Assembly: GCF_019459305.1 (NCBI RefSeq)
Contig: NZ_JAIBES010000039.1
Span: 1 to 47,491 of the forward strand
Source of the DNA: Sphingopyxis sp.
Lineage (GTDB): Bacteria > Pseudomonadota > Alphaproteobacteria > Sphingomonadales > Sphingomonadaceae
Reading direction: 5' to 3'
Length of the DNA stretch: 47,491 nucleotides
The position numbers were made by a program, and so were the translations under genes. This document shows positions 8,942 through 18,618 of this stretch, in pieces. The stretch's first letter is position 1, and the number at the start of each line of letters is the position of its first letter. The notes under the pieces are model-generated. The model had not been told where the DNA came from. It ran no database searches and saw only the letters and a list, made by a program, of their open reading frames with translations.

Positions 8942-9143
8942 GCCCCCTCTGTCACGGGAACCTGAGAGTTTTCCCCCGGCAACAAAGTGCGGGGTTACCC
9001 CTTCGGTGGCTCCAGCCGACAGCCGGAACGCTTTCCAGAGTGTCCGTTCCAGCCTGCGCGGTCCTGCTGACCTGAGAGTTTCCGGGGCGGTTGCTCCTTC
9101 GGTGGTGAGGCGCCGGTTGCCCTGCCCTCACGCTCTCCCGCGC
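8942..9143 (-). promoter_or_regulatory. Tandem glycine riboswitch upstream of gcvT
   Basis: Read on the minus strand, two glycine aptamers follow each other. The first has GCGCGGGAGAG at its 5' end, the conserved CACCGAAGGAGCAACC and GGAAACTCTCAGG blocks, and closes with CCGCGC complementary to its start. The second repeats these as ACTCTGGAAAGCG, CACCGAAGGGGTAACCCC and GGAAAACTCTCAGG, and ends about 60 bases before the gcvT ATG. This is the classic tandem arrangement known to switch on glycine-cleavage operons when glycine is abundant. Its output element, terminator or ribosome-binding-site masking, was not resolved. Confidence 0.95.
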
Positions 9144-9207
9144 GGCCGGTCGAATCCCTTGCGAAACCCGACAGACACCCGAGCCTTGGCGCTGCCCTTA
9201 AACGGAG

Positions 9208-9855
9208 TCAATCGGCGAGCGCGCGGATTGCGTCGTTTTCGTGGATATGCACGCCCGAACCGTCTTGGCCGACGAGCGCAACGATCGCGGCGGCCACCGT
9301 CGCGCCATGAATCGCGCGGTAGCGGCGGAACGACCCGTGCAGCAAAGCATCGGCCAACGGCGCCGCGATCATCGCCAGCCCCTCACCCAGCCGCAGCGGC
9401 GCGGACCGATCGCCGAGCAGCAGGCCGGGGCGGATCAGGTCGAGCCGCGCGAACCCGAGCGCGCGCAGCGCATCCTCGGTCTCGCCCTTGGTGCGCAGAT
9501 AGAAATTGCCCGCTTTCGCCGACGCCCCGACTGAGCTGACGATGATCATTTGCGCCGTGCCGCCTTGCCGGGCACCGCGCGCCGCGGCGAGGATCAGGTC
9601 ATGGTCGACGGCGCGGAACGCCGCTTGCGACCCGGCCTGGCGGATCGTGGTTCCGAGGCAACAGATCAATACCGCAGGTCGTTCGGCGGCGATGATGTCG
9701 GGCCAGTTGTCGGGCGGCGCCACGCGTTCGGCGTGGTGCGGTGCGAGCCCTTCGACCGGGCGGCGGGCGACGACCGTGACGCCCCTGCTCCCGAACGCGT
9801 CGATCACGGCGCTGCCAACCAGTCCGGTCGCGCCAACGATCAGTGGGTCAGACAT
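9208..9855 (-). CDS. NAD(P)-binding Rossmann protein (atypical SDR/HTATIP2-like)
   Basis: A 215-residue protein with a Rossmann start LIVGATGLVGSAVIDAF, an IVSSVGASAKAGNFYLRTKGETEDAL block similar to atypical short-chain reductases, and LIRPGLLLGDR. The YLRTK segment occupies the place of the YxxxK catalytic pair. Such proteins bind NAD(P)H; the substrate is unknown. The chosen ATG at 9855 overlaps the end of dgt by eight bases, so the two genes are likely cotranscribed from the ftsZ side. The riboswitch of the next operon begins shortly after its stop. Confidence 0.75.
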   Translation of the reverse strand: MSDPLIVGATGLVGSAVIDAFGSRGVTVVARRPVEGLAPHHAERVAPPDNWPDIIAAERPAVLICCLGTTIRQAGSQAAFRAVDHDLILAAARGARQGGTAQMIIVSSVGASAKAGNFYLRTKGETEDALRALGFARLDLIRPGLLLGDRSAPLRLGEGLAMIAAPLADALLHGSFRRYRAIHGATVAAAIVALVGQDGSGVHIHENDAIRALAD

Positions 9856-11020
9856 GCGCCAACGCTTCGGGCACCGCGGGGCGCCCAAAAATCTCGGCGT
9901 AACGGTCGATGGCGAAACGATCGGTCATCCCGGCGATATAGTCGCCTATATGCCGGGTTGTCGCGCATTCTTCGCCGGGCAGACGGGCCGACCAATCCTC
10001 GCCCATCAGGCGCGGGTCGTCGGCATAGGCGCCGAACAGCCGCCCGACGACCTCGTTCGCGGCGGCGGCGGCGGCGACCTGTTCGGGGTGGTGATAGAGG
10101 TTGGCGTACATGAAGCGCTTGAGTTCGCGCTCCTCGGCCGCGAGTTCGGGCGAAAACCCGCCGAGCGAGCGGCCCGCGGCGCGGACCTCGGCGACACTCG
10201 CCACGTCAGCCGCCGCCACATTGGCCGTGGTCGCGGCGATCACGTCGTTGACCATCACCCCGATCTGGTCGCGGACGAGTTCGCGCAGCAAGCGGTCGCG
10301 CGGTGCGCCCGGGAAGCGAGCTTCGACGGCGCGGAAATTGGCGGCGACGAACGCCTGCTCCATCAACTGATCGAGATCGAGCAGGCCCGCGCGCAGCCCG
10401 TCGTCGATGTCGTGATTGTCATAGGCGATGTCGTCTGCAACCGCCGCAATCTGCGCCTCCAGGCTGGCGTGGCTGCCAAGGTCGAGCGCGAAATCACCAT
10501 CGATGGCCGCGAGCGCCCAGCCGGGATCGGTCACCGGACCATTATGCTTTGCCAGACCTTCGAGCGTTTCCCACGTCAGGTTCAGCCCGTCGAAACGCGG
10601 ATAGGGACATTCAAGCGCCGCCAATGTGCGCAGCGTGTGGCCATTGTGGTCAAAGCCGCCGTGGTGCGCCATCGCCGCCTTGAGTGCATCTTCGCCCGCA
10701 TGACCAAAGGGCGGATGACCGATGTCGTGCGCAAGGCAGAGCGCCTCGGTCAGATCTTCATTCAGCCCCAGCGCGCGGGCGATCCCCCGCCCGATCTGCG
10801 CGACCTCGATGCTGTGGGTCAGGCGGACGCGGTAATGGTCGCCGTCGGGGGCAACGAACACCTGCGTCTTATGACGCAGGCGGCGAAAGGCAATCGAATG
10901 AATGATGCGGTCGCGGTCGCGCTGAAAATCGTCGCGCGGCCCGCGCACAACGCGGCCCGTTTCTTCATATCGACGCCCGCGGCTTTGCGCCGGGTTGCTG
11001 GCACAGGCGGCGACGGTCAC
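9848..11020 (-). CDS. dgt: dGTPase-like deoxynucleoside triphosphate triphosphohydrolase
   Basis: A 390-residue HD-domain hydrolase expected to cut dNTPs into deoxynucleoside and triphosphate. Motifs: RDRIIHSIAFRRLRHKTQVF, then RLTHSIEVAQIGRGIA with the first metal histidine at about H69, and CLAHDIGHPPFGHAGE with the HD pair near H98-D99. Length fits the deoxyguanosinetriphosphate triphosphohydrolase-like family. The start is GTG, overlapping the stop of the SPOR gene (GTGA). True substrate preference (dGTP or mixed dNTPs) cannot be told from sequence. Confidence 0.92.
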   Translation of the reverse strand: MTVAACASNPAQSRGRRYEETGRVVRGPRDDFQRDRDRIIHSIAFRRLRHKTQVFVAPDGDHYRVRLTHSIEVAQIGRGIARALGLNEDLTEALCLAHDIGHPPFGHAGEDALKAAMAHHGGFDHNGHTLRTLAALECPYPRFDGLNLTWETLEGLAKHNGPVTDPGWALAAIDGDFALDLGSHASLEAQIAAVADDIAYDNHDIDDGLRAGLLDLDQLMEQAFVAANFRAVEARFPGAPRDRLLRELVRDQIGVMVNDVIAATTANVAAADVASVAEVRAAGRSLGGFSPELAAEERELKRFMYANLYHHPEQVAAAAAANEVVGRLFGAYADDPRLMGEDWSARLPGEECATTRHIGDYIAGMTDRFAIDRYAEIFGRPAVPEALAHV

Positions 11021-12927
11021 TTGATCGGATCGACGGCCTCGCCCGCCTCGCTGTTGAACAGAAACCCGTCGCCCTCCGCCTTTTTATAGTCATCGAGCCA
11101 TGTCTGGGCTGCCTTGCGATTGGCGAACGGTCCGACCAGCAGGCGCCGCGTCTGGCCCCAGTCGGCGGTGCCGCCCGATTTGCCCTTGAACAGCGCGGCG
11201 TTGCGTTTGGCGAAGCGATTATAGTCGAACGCCAGCGCCTTGGGATTGGCGCCGGTCGCGATCTGAACCCAGGTGCGCGCCGGATGCGCCTTTTTCTCGG
11301 CGGCTTCGGCCTTGGCCTTGGCGTCGGCTTCGGCCTTGACTCTTGTCGCCGCCGCATCCTTTTCGCGTTTCGCTTGCTCGGCAGCGTCGGCGCGGCGCTT
11401 GTCCTCGAGCAATTTGGCCAGCGTTTCGGCACCGATTGCATTTTCGGGCTGGCTCAGCTCTTCAGGCGGAATTTCGATCGAGCCGACAATATCTGCGAGC
11501 GAGGCGAGGGGCGCGGAAACAGTGGCGGACGGCGCGGCCGCGACAGTTGCTGTACGAAGCGTCGACCGTGGCACGGTCGTGGAGGCGCCCGCGGCACCAC
11601 CACCGATGTCGGCAATCGAGAAGCCGGGTCCGACAGGGTCGGCCGATTGGGTTGGATTCGTGCCGACCGGCGCTGCCGCCAATGCCGCGGCGATCGATTC
11701 AGTCGCCGCCCTTGATGAAACCTCCACACTCGCCGGTGTCGGCTTCGAAGCGGCGGGGAAAGGATTTTCCGGCGTCGGTCCATCCCGAACTGCGGTCGGC
11801 GCCGGGCCGCCAGCGGCGGGAAATGAATTCTCTACAGTCGGTCGCGGTGACGCGGTCCGGGGGGTGGGGTTCACTGTCAATGATGCGACCGTCGCCGGGC
11901 GCGCCGGCGTCGCTACAGTGGTCGGCGGAGTGGCAGGGGTCCGCGGCTGGGCATAGGCCGGTCCGAGTGGTCGGGAGCTGGCAGTCGAGGTCGGAGGCGC
12001 GGAGGCGGCAACCGACGCCGGCGGCAGACGCTTCGTGCTGGCCGACGCGCGCTTGCCCGATGCAGCGGGGGGCGCCGAAGGCGGCGTTGCGGCCGCCATC
12101 TGCACGGGCTTGCGCTTCGGCCCGAGCTGGCCGTTGGGGAAACGCCCGAAATGCGCCGCGGCGGCCTGCTGCGCGGGATTGAGCCGGTCCATCTGGGTCA
12201 GATAGGGCAGGATATTCTGCGCCATCGCGGGTGGCATCGTCGCATTGACGATTTCGGTGGCCTCGCCGTCGCGACCGTTCATCGCCAGGATCATCGCGCG
12301 CAGCCGCCAGGCGCCGCGATCCTGGGCGCGCAGTTGCGGGGTGAGCATCTGGATCGCACGGTCAGCCTCGCCAGTGATCCCGAGTGACAGCGCGAAGCGC
12401 CGGGTCAGTTCGTCATTCGGGGCAATTGACAGCGCCAGCTGATAATCGCGCTGCGCTGCATCCTGCTGGCCGAGCAGGTCGCGCGCCAGCGCCCTGTCAG
12501 ACAGGAACAGCCGCTCCGGCGCACCGAGCAGTTGCGCTTCGCCGAAATAGTCGAGCGCGCGGGTCGGGTTTTCCATATGCACCATCGCCGACCCAAGCGC
12601 CGCCTTGATCGACCCATCGCGCGGGCTCGCCTGTTCGGCACGGACCAGAAACCCCAAAGCCGCACGATAATCATCAAGTTCGATCGACGCCCGCCCGGCG
12701 TCGAGCAATGCGCGGGGATCGCTATGGTTCGACGCGATGCGGGCAAGCGCCGACGACAGCAGAGTCCGCGCCGCGGTGCGTTTTTCCATCGCCGCCTTGG
12801 TCGCGGCATCGGGCGGCGTCACCTGCGCGGAGGCAGGCGCCGCCGCGAGCCCCAGAAGCAGCGCGCCGAACGCACGGGCGCAGAGCCGCGCGCGTGTCGG
12901 CTTCGCCGTCATTTTCGCTTGCCGCAT
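11017..12927 (-). CDS. Secreted TPR and SPOR-domain protein
   Basis: About 636 residues. An N-terminal signal peptide ends around APASAQ; a helical repeat region with TPR-like units (for example DPRALLDAGRASIELDDYRAALGF) follows to about residue 230. A long Pro/Ala/Thr-rich linker comes next. A charged Lys/Ala/Glu helix (about 510-555) leads into a C-terminal SPOR domain (TWVQIATGANPKALAFDYNRF … RRLLVGPFANRKAAQTWL). SPOR domains bind denuded glycan strands at the division septum, and the gene lies 60 bp downstream of ftsZ. A role in septal peptidoglycan is inferred. The start is uncertain: ATG 12927 chosen, with TTG 12933 and ATG 12912 as alternatives. Confidence 0.85.
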   Translation of the reverse strand: MRQAKMTAKPTRARLCARAFGALLLGLAAAPASAQVTPPDAATKAAMEKRTAARTLLSSALARIASNHSDPRALLDAGRASIELDDYRAALGFLVRAEQASPRDGSIKAALGSAMVHMENPTRALDYFGEAQLLGAPERLFLSDRALARDLLGQQDAAQRDYQLALSIAPNDELTRRFALSLGITGEADRAIQMLTPQLRAQDRGAWRLRAMILAMNGRDGEATEIVNATMPPAMAQNILPYLTQMDRLNPAQQAAAAHFGRFPNGQLGPKRKPVQMAAATPPSAPPAASGKRASASTKRLPPASVAASAPPTSTASSRPLGPAYAQPRTPATPPTTVATPARPATVASLTVNPTPRTASPRPTVENSFPAAGGPAPTAVRDGPTPENPFPAASKPTPASVEVSSRAATESIAAALAAAPVGTNPTQSADPVGPGFSIADIGGGAAGASTTVPRSTLRTATVAAAPSATVSAPLASLADIVGSIEIPPEELSQPENAIGAETLAKLLEDKRRADAAEQAKREKDAAATRVKAEADAKAKAEAAEKKAHPARTWVQIATGANPKALAFDYNRFAKRNAALFKGKSGGTADWGQTRRLLVGPFANRKAAQTWLDDYKKAEGDGFLFNSEAGEAVDPIK

Positions 12928-12986
12928 GGGCAAATCATCCCGATCTCCGGTCTGCCGTGCCCTGCAGGCAGCCGTTTACAGCCCCG

Positions 12987-14450
12987 TTACTGGTTGTTCT
13001 GACGCCCCAGGAAACGTGGGATGTCGACACCCTCTTCCTTATCAGCCGCCTCACCCTCGGGCGGAGTGGCTCCACGCGACAGGCGCGACATGCGCTCGAA
13101 CAAGGTACCACCGCCGATCGAGCGGGCGGGCGATTCTTCACCAGCCGCCGCATCGATGGCCGATGCCGGCACCGTGCGATAGTCGCTTACGGGTGCCTCA
13201 GGAGCATCGAGGACAAGTTCGTCGGACGTATCGTCATAGCTCGCGGCGACCTGTGACAATTCCATCGGCTCTTCACCGACCGCAGGCGCTTCGGCTTCAA
13301 CCGTTTCGCTCAACGAAAAGCCGGGCGACGGTTCATGCGCGTCATCGACGGGAACTTCTGCAACCACCTCTTCTTCGACGACCGGTTCAAAGGCTTCTTC
13401 GGCCACCGGCGCAGTGGTCGCGGCGCGCGCCGGGGCAAAGGAGAAGCTGCGCGTCGCGGGCGAGGCCTGCGCTGCCATTGAGCCGCTGCTATCGATGCCG
13501 GTCGCAACCACCGACACGCGGATCTTGCCGTCGAGGCTGTCGTTGAACGCGCTGCCCCAGATGATGTTGGCGTCGGGATCGACCAACTCGCGGATATGGT
13601 TCGCGGCCTCGTCGACCTCCATCAGGCGCATGTCCTCGCCGCCGGTAATCGAGATGATGACACCCTTGGCGCCCGCCATCGACACGCCGTCGAGCAGCGG
13701 GTTGGCAATGGCTTTCTGCGCAGCTTCGAGCGCACGGCCGTCGCCTTCGGCTTCGCCGGTGCCCATCATCGCTTTGCCCATTTCGCGCATCACGCTGCGT
13801 ACGTCGGCAAAATCCAAGTTGATAAGGCCGGGCATGACCATCAGGTCGGTGATCCCGCGCACGCCCTGTTGCAGCACTTCATCCGCCATGGTGAAGGCTT
13901 CTTTGAAGGTCGTGTTCGGATTGGCAACCAGGAACAAATTCTGGTTCGGAATGACGATCAGCGTGTCGACATGCTCCTGCAGCTCGGTAATGCCCGAGTC
14001 CGCAGAACGCATCCGGCGCTGGCCTTCAAAGGTGAAGGGCTTGGTCACGACACCGACGGTCAGGATGCCGCGGTCACGCGCCGCCTTGGCGATCACAGGC
14101 GCCGCACCGGTACCGGTACCGCCGCCCATGCCCGCGGCGATGAAGCACATATGCGCGCCGTTCAGCGCTTCTTCGACCTGCGCGATGCTTTCCTCGGCCG
14201 CCGCGCGGCCAACCTCGGGCCGCGAACCAGCGCCCAACCCCTGGGTAATCTGGGTCCCCAGTTGGATGCGCCGCTCAGCGGGCGACGCGTTCAGCGCCTG
14301 CGCGTCGGTGTTCGCAACGATGAAGTCGACCCCCTCGACCCGCGCCGCAATCATGTTCGCGATGGCATTGCCACCCGCGCCGCCGACGCCGATTACCGCG
14401 ATCCGCGGCTTCAGCTCGTCGACCTGCGGTGGGCCAATATTGATGCTCAT
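12987..14450 (-). CDS. ftsZ: Cell division protein FtsZ
   Basis: A 487-residue tubulin-like GTPase that forms the Z-ring. The GTP signature GGGTGTG is at residues 109-115 and the T7 catalytic loop NLDFAD at 211-216. After the globular domain (to about 320) comes a long acidic linker rich in Glu, Val, Ala and Pro. The C-terminal peptide [12 protein letters not shown] (476-487) docks FtsA and other partners. ATG at 14450 has GGGAGA as ribosome-binding site, so a longer frame to 14546 is rejected. The 153-bp gap to ftsA is the largest inside the dcw cluster and may hold an extra promoter. Confidence 0.98.
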   Translation of the reverse strand: MSINIGPPQVDELKPRIAVIGVGGAGGNAIANMIAARVEGVDFIVANTDAQALNASPAERRIQLGTQITQGLGAGSRPEVGRAAAEESIAQVEEALNGAHMCFIAAGMGGGTGTGAAPVIAKAARDRGILTVGVVTKPFTFEGQRRMRSADSGITELQEHVDTLIVIPNQNLFLVANPNTTFKEAFTMADEVLQQGVRGITDLMVMPGLINLDFADVRSVMREMGKAMMGTGEAEGDGRALEAAQKAIANPLLDGVSMAGAKGVIISITGGEDMRLMEVDEAANHIRELVDPDANIIWGSAFNDSLDGKIRVSVVATGIDSSGSMAAQASPATRSFSFAPARAATTAPVAEEAFEPVVEEEVVAEVPVDDAHEPSPGFSLSETVEAEAPAVGEEPMELSQVAASYDDTSDELVLDAPEAPVSDYRTVPASAIDAAAGEESPARSIGGGTLFERMSRLSRGATPPEGEAADKEEGVDIPRFLGRQNNQ

Positions 14451-14603
14451 CAAAAAGTCTCCCTGCAGCGGCGGACAGGTGCCGCTTCCCCAACCTTGCG
14501 ACCCAAACGAGCGGGTGTCCCGCCGCCCGGTTTTCTTACCCCGCATTGCACTATTGTGACCGGGGAATCACCCAAAAAATTAACCTTTTTTCGCGTTTCA
14601 CCG

Positions 14604-15860
14604 CTAAAAACTGCTTTTTAGGGCCGCCATCAACCGATGCAGGATCGAAGTGCTCGCCGGACGATAGACATCCTGCGACATCATAGGGAGATCGCGCAGG
14701 TCGACCGGGTCCGACGCGGCATACAGAACCAGACCGGCGAGCGTCGCGAAAGCGGGGCCGCTGTGCGCATCGGGCAGACCGTGCAGCCCGCGCGGTCGCC
14801 CGACACGCGCAGCGCGCCCGAGCGCGCTCTGGGTGTAATCGGCGATGCCTTTCAGGTCGGCTCCGCCGCCGACGAGCACGACCTGACGCCCGATCGGGCC
14901 GACGAAATGCAGGTCTTTCAGCGTCCTGCCAATCTCTCCCATCATCGCGTCGAGGCGTTGACGGATCACTGTCACCAACTGCGCGCGGGTGATACGCGGG
15001 GCATCGCCGATTGTCGGCGCGCCGGGTTCCAGCTCGATAATCTCGTTATTGTCGCGCGGGCTGGCCGAGGCCGAGCCGTAAAAGCTCTGGAGCCGCTGCG
15101 CCTGACTGCGCCGGATGCCAAAGGCCGAGGCAATGTCGTCGGTGATGTCGCTGGCGCCAAAAGGCAGCGACGCCATTTCAACCAGCATGCCACCGGCATA
15201 GAGCGAAACCGTCGTCACCGCCGCGCCGAGTTCAACTAGCGCGACGCCGAGGTCGCGTTCTTCGTCCGACAGGCACGCCAGCCCCGCCGCGATCGGTGAC
15301 GCGACCACCGCATTCACGTCAAGATGCGCCTGCCGCACCGCCGCCTCCAGGTTCCGCACCGGGGCGCCGTCGGCCATGATGATATGGATATCGACCCCTA
15401 GCCGGTCGGCGTGGAGTCCGATCGGGTTCTTGACCCCAGTCAGCCCGTCGAGCGTGTAGAGCGCGGGCTGCGCGTGGAGGATCATCCGCCCTTCGGGATC
15501 GATCCCGGCACGACCCGCGGCGAGCAGGTCGTCGATGTCTTCTTTCTCGATGCGGTGGCCGCCAAGCTCGCTTTCGATCGGCGCCACATCGCTGAGCAAC
15601 CCGCCCGCCGAGAAACTGACCCAGACGTCATCGATATTGAGCCCGGCGATGCGCTCGGCCTGCTCGATCGCCTCGCGCACGATATGCTCGGTCTGCTCCA
15701 TGTCGGCGACATAGCCGCGCTGGACCCCGCGGCTTTCGCGTTGCCCGGTGCCGAGCACGTGCAACTGGCCGTCGGCGGTCTGTCCCGCGATCAGCGCGCA
15801 CACCTTCCACGACCCGACATCGAGCGCGGTGATGATCTTTTCGATGCGCGGCGGCGCCAT
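14604..15860 (-). CDS. ftsA: Cell division protein FtsA
   Basis: A 418-residue actin-like ATPase that ties FtsZ filaments to the membrane. It starts with IEKIITALDVGSWKVCALIAGQTADG (phosphate-1 loop), has GQRESRGVQRGYVADMEQTE in the 1C-domain approach, and VVLVGGGADLKGIADY as the adenosine-binding motif. The last residues (STSILHRLMAALKSSF) form the expected amphipathic membrane-targeting helix. ATG lies three bases after ftsQ. Confidence 0.96.
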   Translation of the reverse strand: MAPPRIEKIITALDVGSWKVCALIAGQTADGQLHVLGTGQRESRGVQRGYVADMEQTEHIVREAIEQAERIAGLNIDDVWVSFSAGGLLSDVAPIESELGGHRIEKEDIDDLLAAGRAGIDPEGRMILHAQPALYTLDGLTGVKNPIGLHADRLGVDIHIIMADGAPVRNLEAAVRQAHLDVNAVVASPIAAGLACLSDEERDLGVALVELGAAVTTVSLYAGGMLVEMASLPFGASDITDDIASAFGIRRSQAQRLQSFYGSASASPRDNNEIIELEPGAPTIGDAPRITRAQLVTVIRQRLDAMMGEIGRTLKDLHFVGPIGRQVVLVGGGADLKGIADYTQSALGRAARVGRPRGLHGLPDAHSGPAFATLAGLVLYAASDPVDLRDLPMMSQDVYRPASTSILHRLMAALKSSF

Positions 15861-15863
15861 GCC

Positions 15864-16802
15864 CTATCCCTCGTTCGACGCGGTGGTCGCGACCGCATCG
15901 ACCGCGGCGCGTACGTCGTCGAGCTTTGCGGGCGCCACCTGCCCCTCATGCGGCAGGCGTAGCACGAACCGCGCCGGATCGCGCATGTCGAAACGCAGGA
16001 TGCCGCGCCCGAGCAAGCGGTTGGCGCCATCCAGATGCGCAAACTTGGCGAGCGCGGCCTTTGCCGCAACTTCACCTTCGGGGAGCGATAGCGTTTCACC
16101 GCTCCGGAAACGCAAATCCCAGCGGCGGTTGCCGACCCAGGTCGCGCCCGCGAGCAATTCTTTCAACGAGCTCGCCTCGGCCAGCAAGCGGTCGAGATCC
16201 TGCGAGCGCTGGTTCGCCTTGGGGCCGATAACCAACGGCAGGTCGGGCATCGTCGCGACGGTCACCGACTCAAGCACCACGCCCTTTTCGTCGATCAACG
16301 ACAGGCGATTATTATGCTGCCAGATCGCCGCCGGGGTGCGCTCGACGATGTCGACGACCAACGTATCGGGCAGCCGCCGCGACACGCGCGCATCCTTGAT
16401 CCAGCCATAGCGCATCAAATCGCCGCGCACGCCGTCGAGGTCGACCGCCGCCATCGAGCGGTCCTTTTGCGCCAGCGCAATGTCGTAAACTTTCAGCCGG
16501 TCAATACGATCGGCCCCAACGACCTCGACCTTCTTGACCTGAAACCCAGCGCGGCCGACCGCCTGCGCATATTCCTCATCCATCTTGGCGGTGACCCCGG
16601 TGGCGTGGGCGGCAAGGCCCGCGACCGCGAACAGGCTGAGCCCGATTGTCCAGTTGGCGACTTTCTGCAGCCGCTGCGGGCTGATCGGCAGCGCGTTGAT
16701 GATCGCGTTGAGCCGCGACGTCTGCACCTTGCGGCGCTTCTTCGGCGTCCGTGCTGGTCGGCGTGGCGGCGAGCTGCCGCGTTTGATCCGCGTGTTACTC
16801 AT
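15864..16802 (-). CDS. ftsQ: Cell division protein FtsQ
   Basis: A 312-residue bitopic division protein. The first 45 residues are basic (SPPRRPARTPKKRRK) and cytoplasmic, one membrane span lies near residues 48-68, and the periplasmic part begins with a POTRA domain (FQVKKVEVVGADRIDR … RYGWIKDARVSRRLPDTLVVDIVERTPAAIW) followed by the beta domain. Its ATG overlaps the ddl stop (ATGA). Confidence 0.95.
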   Translation of the reverse strand: MSNTRIKRGSSPPRRPARTPKKRRKVQTSRLNAIINALPISPQRLQKVANWTIGLSLFAVAGLAAHATGVTAKMDEEYAQAVGRAGFQVKKVEVVGADRIDRLKVYDIALAQKDRSMAAVDLDGVRGDLMRYGWIKDARVSRRLPDTLVVDIVERTPAAIWQHNNRLSLIDEKGVVLESVTVATMPDLPLVIGPKANQRSQDLDRLLAEASSLKELLAGATWVGNRRWDLRFRSGETLSLPEGEVAAKAALAKFAHLDGANRLLGRGILRFDMRDPARFVLRLPHEGQVAPAKLDDVRAAVDAVATTASNEG

Positions 16803-17722
16803 AACGCTTCCCCCACGATGCGTTCGACCAGTTCGGCATAATCCATGCCGACCGCGCGCCCCTGTTCGGGCACGAGGCTGAGCGGCGTCATCCCCGGCTG
16901 GGTGTTGACTTCGAGCAGATAGATGCCCGCCAGCCCATGTTCGTCGTCCCAGCGAAAATCGGAGCGCGAGGCGCCCTTGCAGCCGAGCAGGCGATGCGAT
17001 TGCAGCGCCAGGTCCATCATCCGCTGCGCGACGTCAGCGGGGACATCGGCGGGGCAGACATGCTCGGTCAGTCCGTCGGTATATTTGGCGTCATAATCGT
17101 AGAAACCCGACTTGACGCGCAGCTCGGTCACCGCGAGCGCCTGATCGCCAAGCACCGCAACGGTCAGCTCGCGCCCCTTGATAAAAGGTTCGGCGAGCAG
17201 GCGGTCGAATTCCTGCCACGGACCGACGGCCTCGCGCGCGATCGGGTTGCCGTAATTGCTGTCGTCCTTGACGATCGCGACCCCGACCGACGAGCCCTCG
17301 TTGACGGGCTTCAGCACATAGGGGCGCGGCAAGGGGTCGATGGAATAAAGGCTCTCGCTGTCGACCATGGTCCCCGTCGGCATCGGAATACCATGCGGCA
17401 CCAGCGCCTGCTTCGTCAATTCCTTGTCGATGGCGATCACTGAGGTGACGAGCCCGCTGTGGGTATATTTGAGCCCCATCAGGTCGAGCATGCCCTGCAC
17501 CGTACCGTCTTCGCCCGGAACACCATGCAGCGCATTGAATACGACGTCGGGTTTCGCCTCGGCCAGCCGCTGCGCCACGTCGCGATCCATGTCGATGCGC
17601 GTGACCTTGTGCCCGCGGCTTTCGAGCGCGTCGGCAACGCCGTTGCCGCTCATCAGCGACACTTCGCGCTCAGCCGACCAGCCGCCCATCAGGACGGCGA
17701 CATGCCACGGTCCCCGGCTCAT
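16799..17722 (-). CDS. ddl: D-alanine--D-alanine ligase
   Basis: A 307-residue ATP-grasp enzyme that makes the D-Ala-D-Ala dipeptide used by MurF. Seen in the sequence: VAVLMGGWSAEREVSLMSG at the N-terminus (the HEREVSL-equivalent), NALHGVPGEDGTVQGMLDLMGLKYTHSG, VLKPVNEGSSVGV, and the C-terminal LEVNTQPGMTPLSLVPEQ with metal-binding Glu/Asn. Length is standard. It overlaps both murB and ftsQ by four bases, placing it firmly in the dcw transcript. Confidence 0.96.
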   Translation of the reverse strand: MSRGPWHVAVLMGGWSAEREVSLMSGNGVADALESRGHKVTRIDMDRDVAQRLAEAKPDVVFNALHGVPGEDGTVQGMLDLMGLKYTHSGLVTSVIAIDKELTKQALVPHGIPMPTGTMVDSESLYSIDPLPRPYVLKPVNEGSSVGVAIVKDDSNYGNPIAREAVGPWQEFDRLLAEPFIKGRELTVAVLGDQALAVTELRVKSGFYDYDAKYTDGLTEHVCPADVPADVAQRMMDLALQSHRLLGCKGASRSDFRWDDEHGLAGIYLLEVNTQPGMTPLSLVPEQGRAVGMDYAELVERIVGEAL

Positions 17723-18618
17723 TCGGGCTTACCCACGCGTTGAATCTCCCATTGCAAATCCACGCCGCTCTTGTTCTTCACGCGGCGGCGAACTTCTTCA
17801 CCGAGCGCTTCGATGTCGGCGCTGGTCGCATCGCCGGTGTTGATCAAAAAATTGGTGTGCTTTTCGCTGACCTGCGCACCGCCGACCGCGAAACCACGAC
17901 ACCCGGCCTCGTCGACGAGCTGCCAAGCCTTGTGGCCGTCGGGGTTCTTGAAGGTCGAGCCACCGGTTTTCGAACGCAGCGGCTGCGACGCTTCGCGGCT
18001 TGCGGAGATGCGGTCCATTTCGGCCTGGATCACCGCGGGCTCGCCGGGCCGACCGCGGAAGGTCGCGCCGATAACAACTGCCCCCTCGGGCAGCTCGCTG
18101 TGGCGATAGGTGTAGCCGAGGTCGGCGAGCGACAACGTGCGGCGCTCGCCCGACCGCAGCACCACGTCGGCATCGATCAGTATGTCCTTCACCTCGCGGC
18201 CGTAGGCGCCGCCGTTCATGCGGACGAAGCCGCCAACGGTGCCCGGAATGGAGCGAAGAAACTCGAGGCCCCCTACACCGGCATCCCGTGCCGTCGAAGA
18301 GACCAGAATGCCAGAAGCGCCGCCGCCGCAGCTTAGCGTCTGCCCATCCTCAACCGCCACCTTGGCAAAGGTCTTGCCGAGCCGGACGACGACGCCCGGG
18401 AAGCCGCCGTCGCGGACGATGAGGTTCGAGCCGAGGCCGAGTGCCATCACCGGGATGGCAGGATCCAAGTCGCGAAGGAAATCCGACAGGTCACCCGCGT
18501 CCTTGGGTTCGAACAGCCAGTCGGCGGGGCCACCCGACTTGAACCAGACGAGCGGCGCCAGCGGCGCCTTCGCCGTCAACTTGCCGCGCACGACGGGAAG
18601 CGTTTCGGCGGTGCTCAC
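17719..18618 (-). CDS. murB: UDP-N-acetylenolpyruvoylglucosamine reductase
   Basis: A 299-residue FAD-dependent reductase that produces UDP-MurNAc, the substrate of MurC. FAD-binding blocks are present: [24 protein letters not shown] and [25 protein letters not shown]. The catalytic serine region is [27 protein letters not shown], and a C-terminal EV pair holds the proton-relay Glu. Its length and lack of the extra YxxxK loop agree with the type II MurB common in this phylum. ATGA overlap with murC. Confidence 0.96.
   Translation of the reverse strand: MSTAETLPVVRGKLTAKAPLAPLVWFKSGGPADWLFEPKDAGDLSDFLRDLDPAIPVMALGLGSNLIVRDGGFPGVVVRLGKTFAKVAVEDGQTLSCGGGASGILVSSTARDAGVGGLEFLRSIPGTVGGFVRMNGGAYGREVKDILIDADVVLRSGERRTLSLADLGYTYRHSELPEGAVVIGATFRGRPGEPAVIQAEMDRISASREASQPLRSKTGGSTFKNPDGHKAWQLVDEAGCRGFAVGGAQVSEKHTNFLINTGDATSADIEALGEEVRRRVKNKSGVDLQWEIQRVGKPE

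Noticed and set aside
7421..8965. Plus-strand open frame of 514 codons over gcvH and gcvT
   Set aside because: Antisense shadow of two confidently identified genes and part of the riboswitch.
9506..11089. Plus-strand open frame of 527 codons over dgt
   Set aside because: Antisense to a gene with clear HD motifs; no domain in the translation.
14580..14585. CtrA binding site before ftsZ
   Set aside because: Only one half-site is present, without a partner at the required spacing, so it was not listed as a feature.
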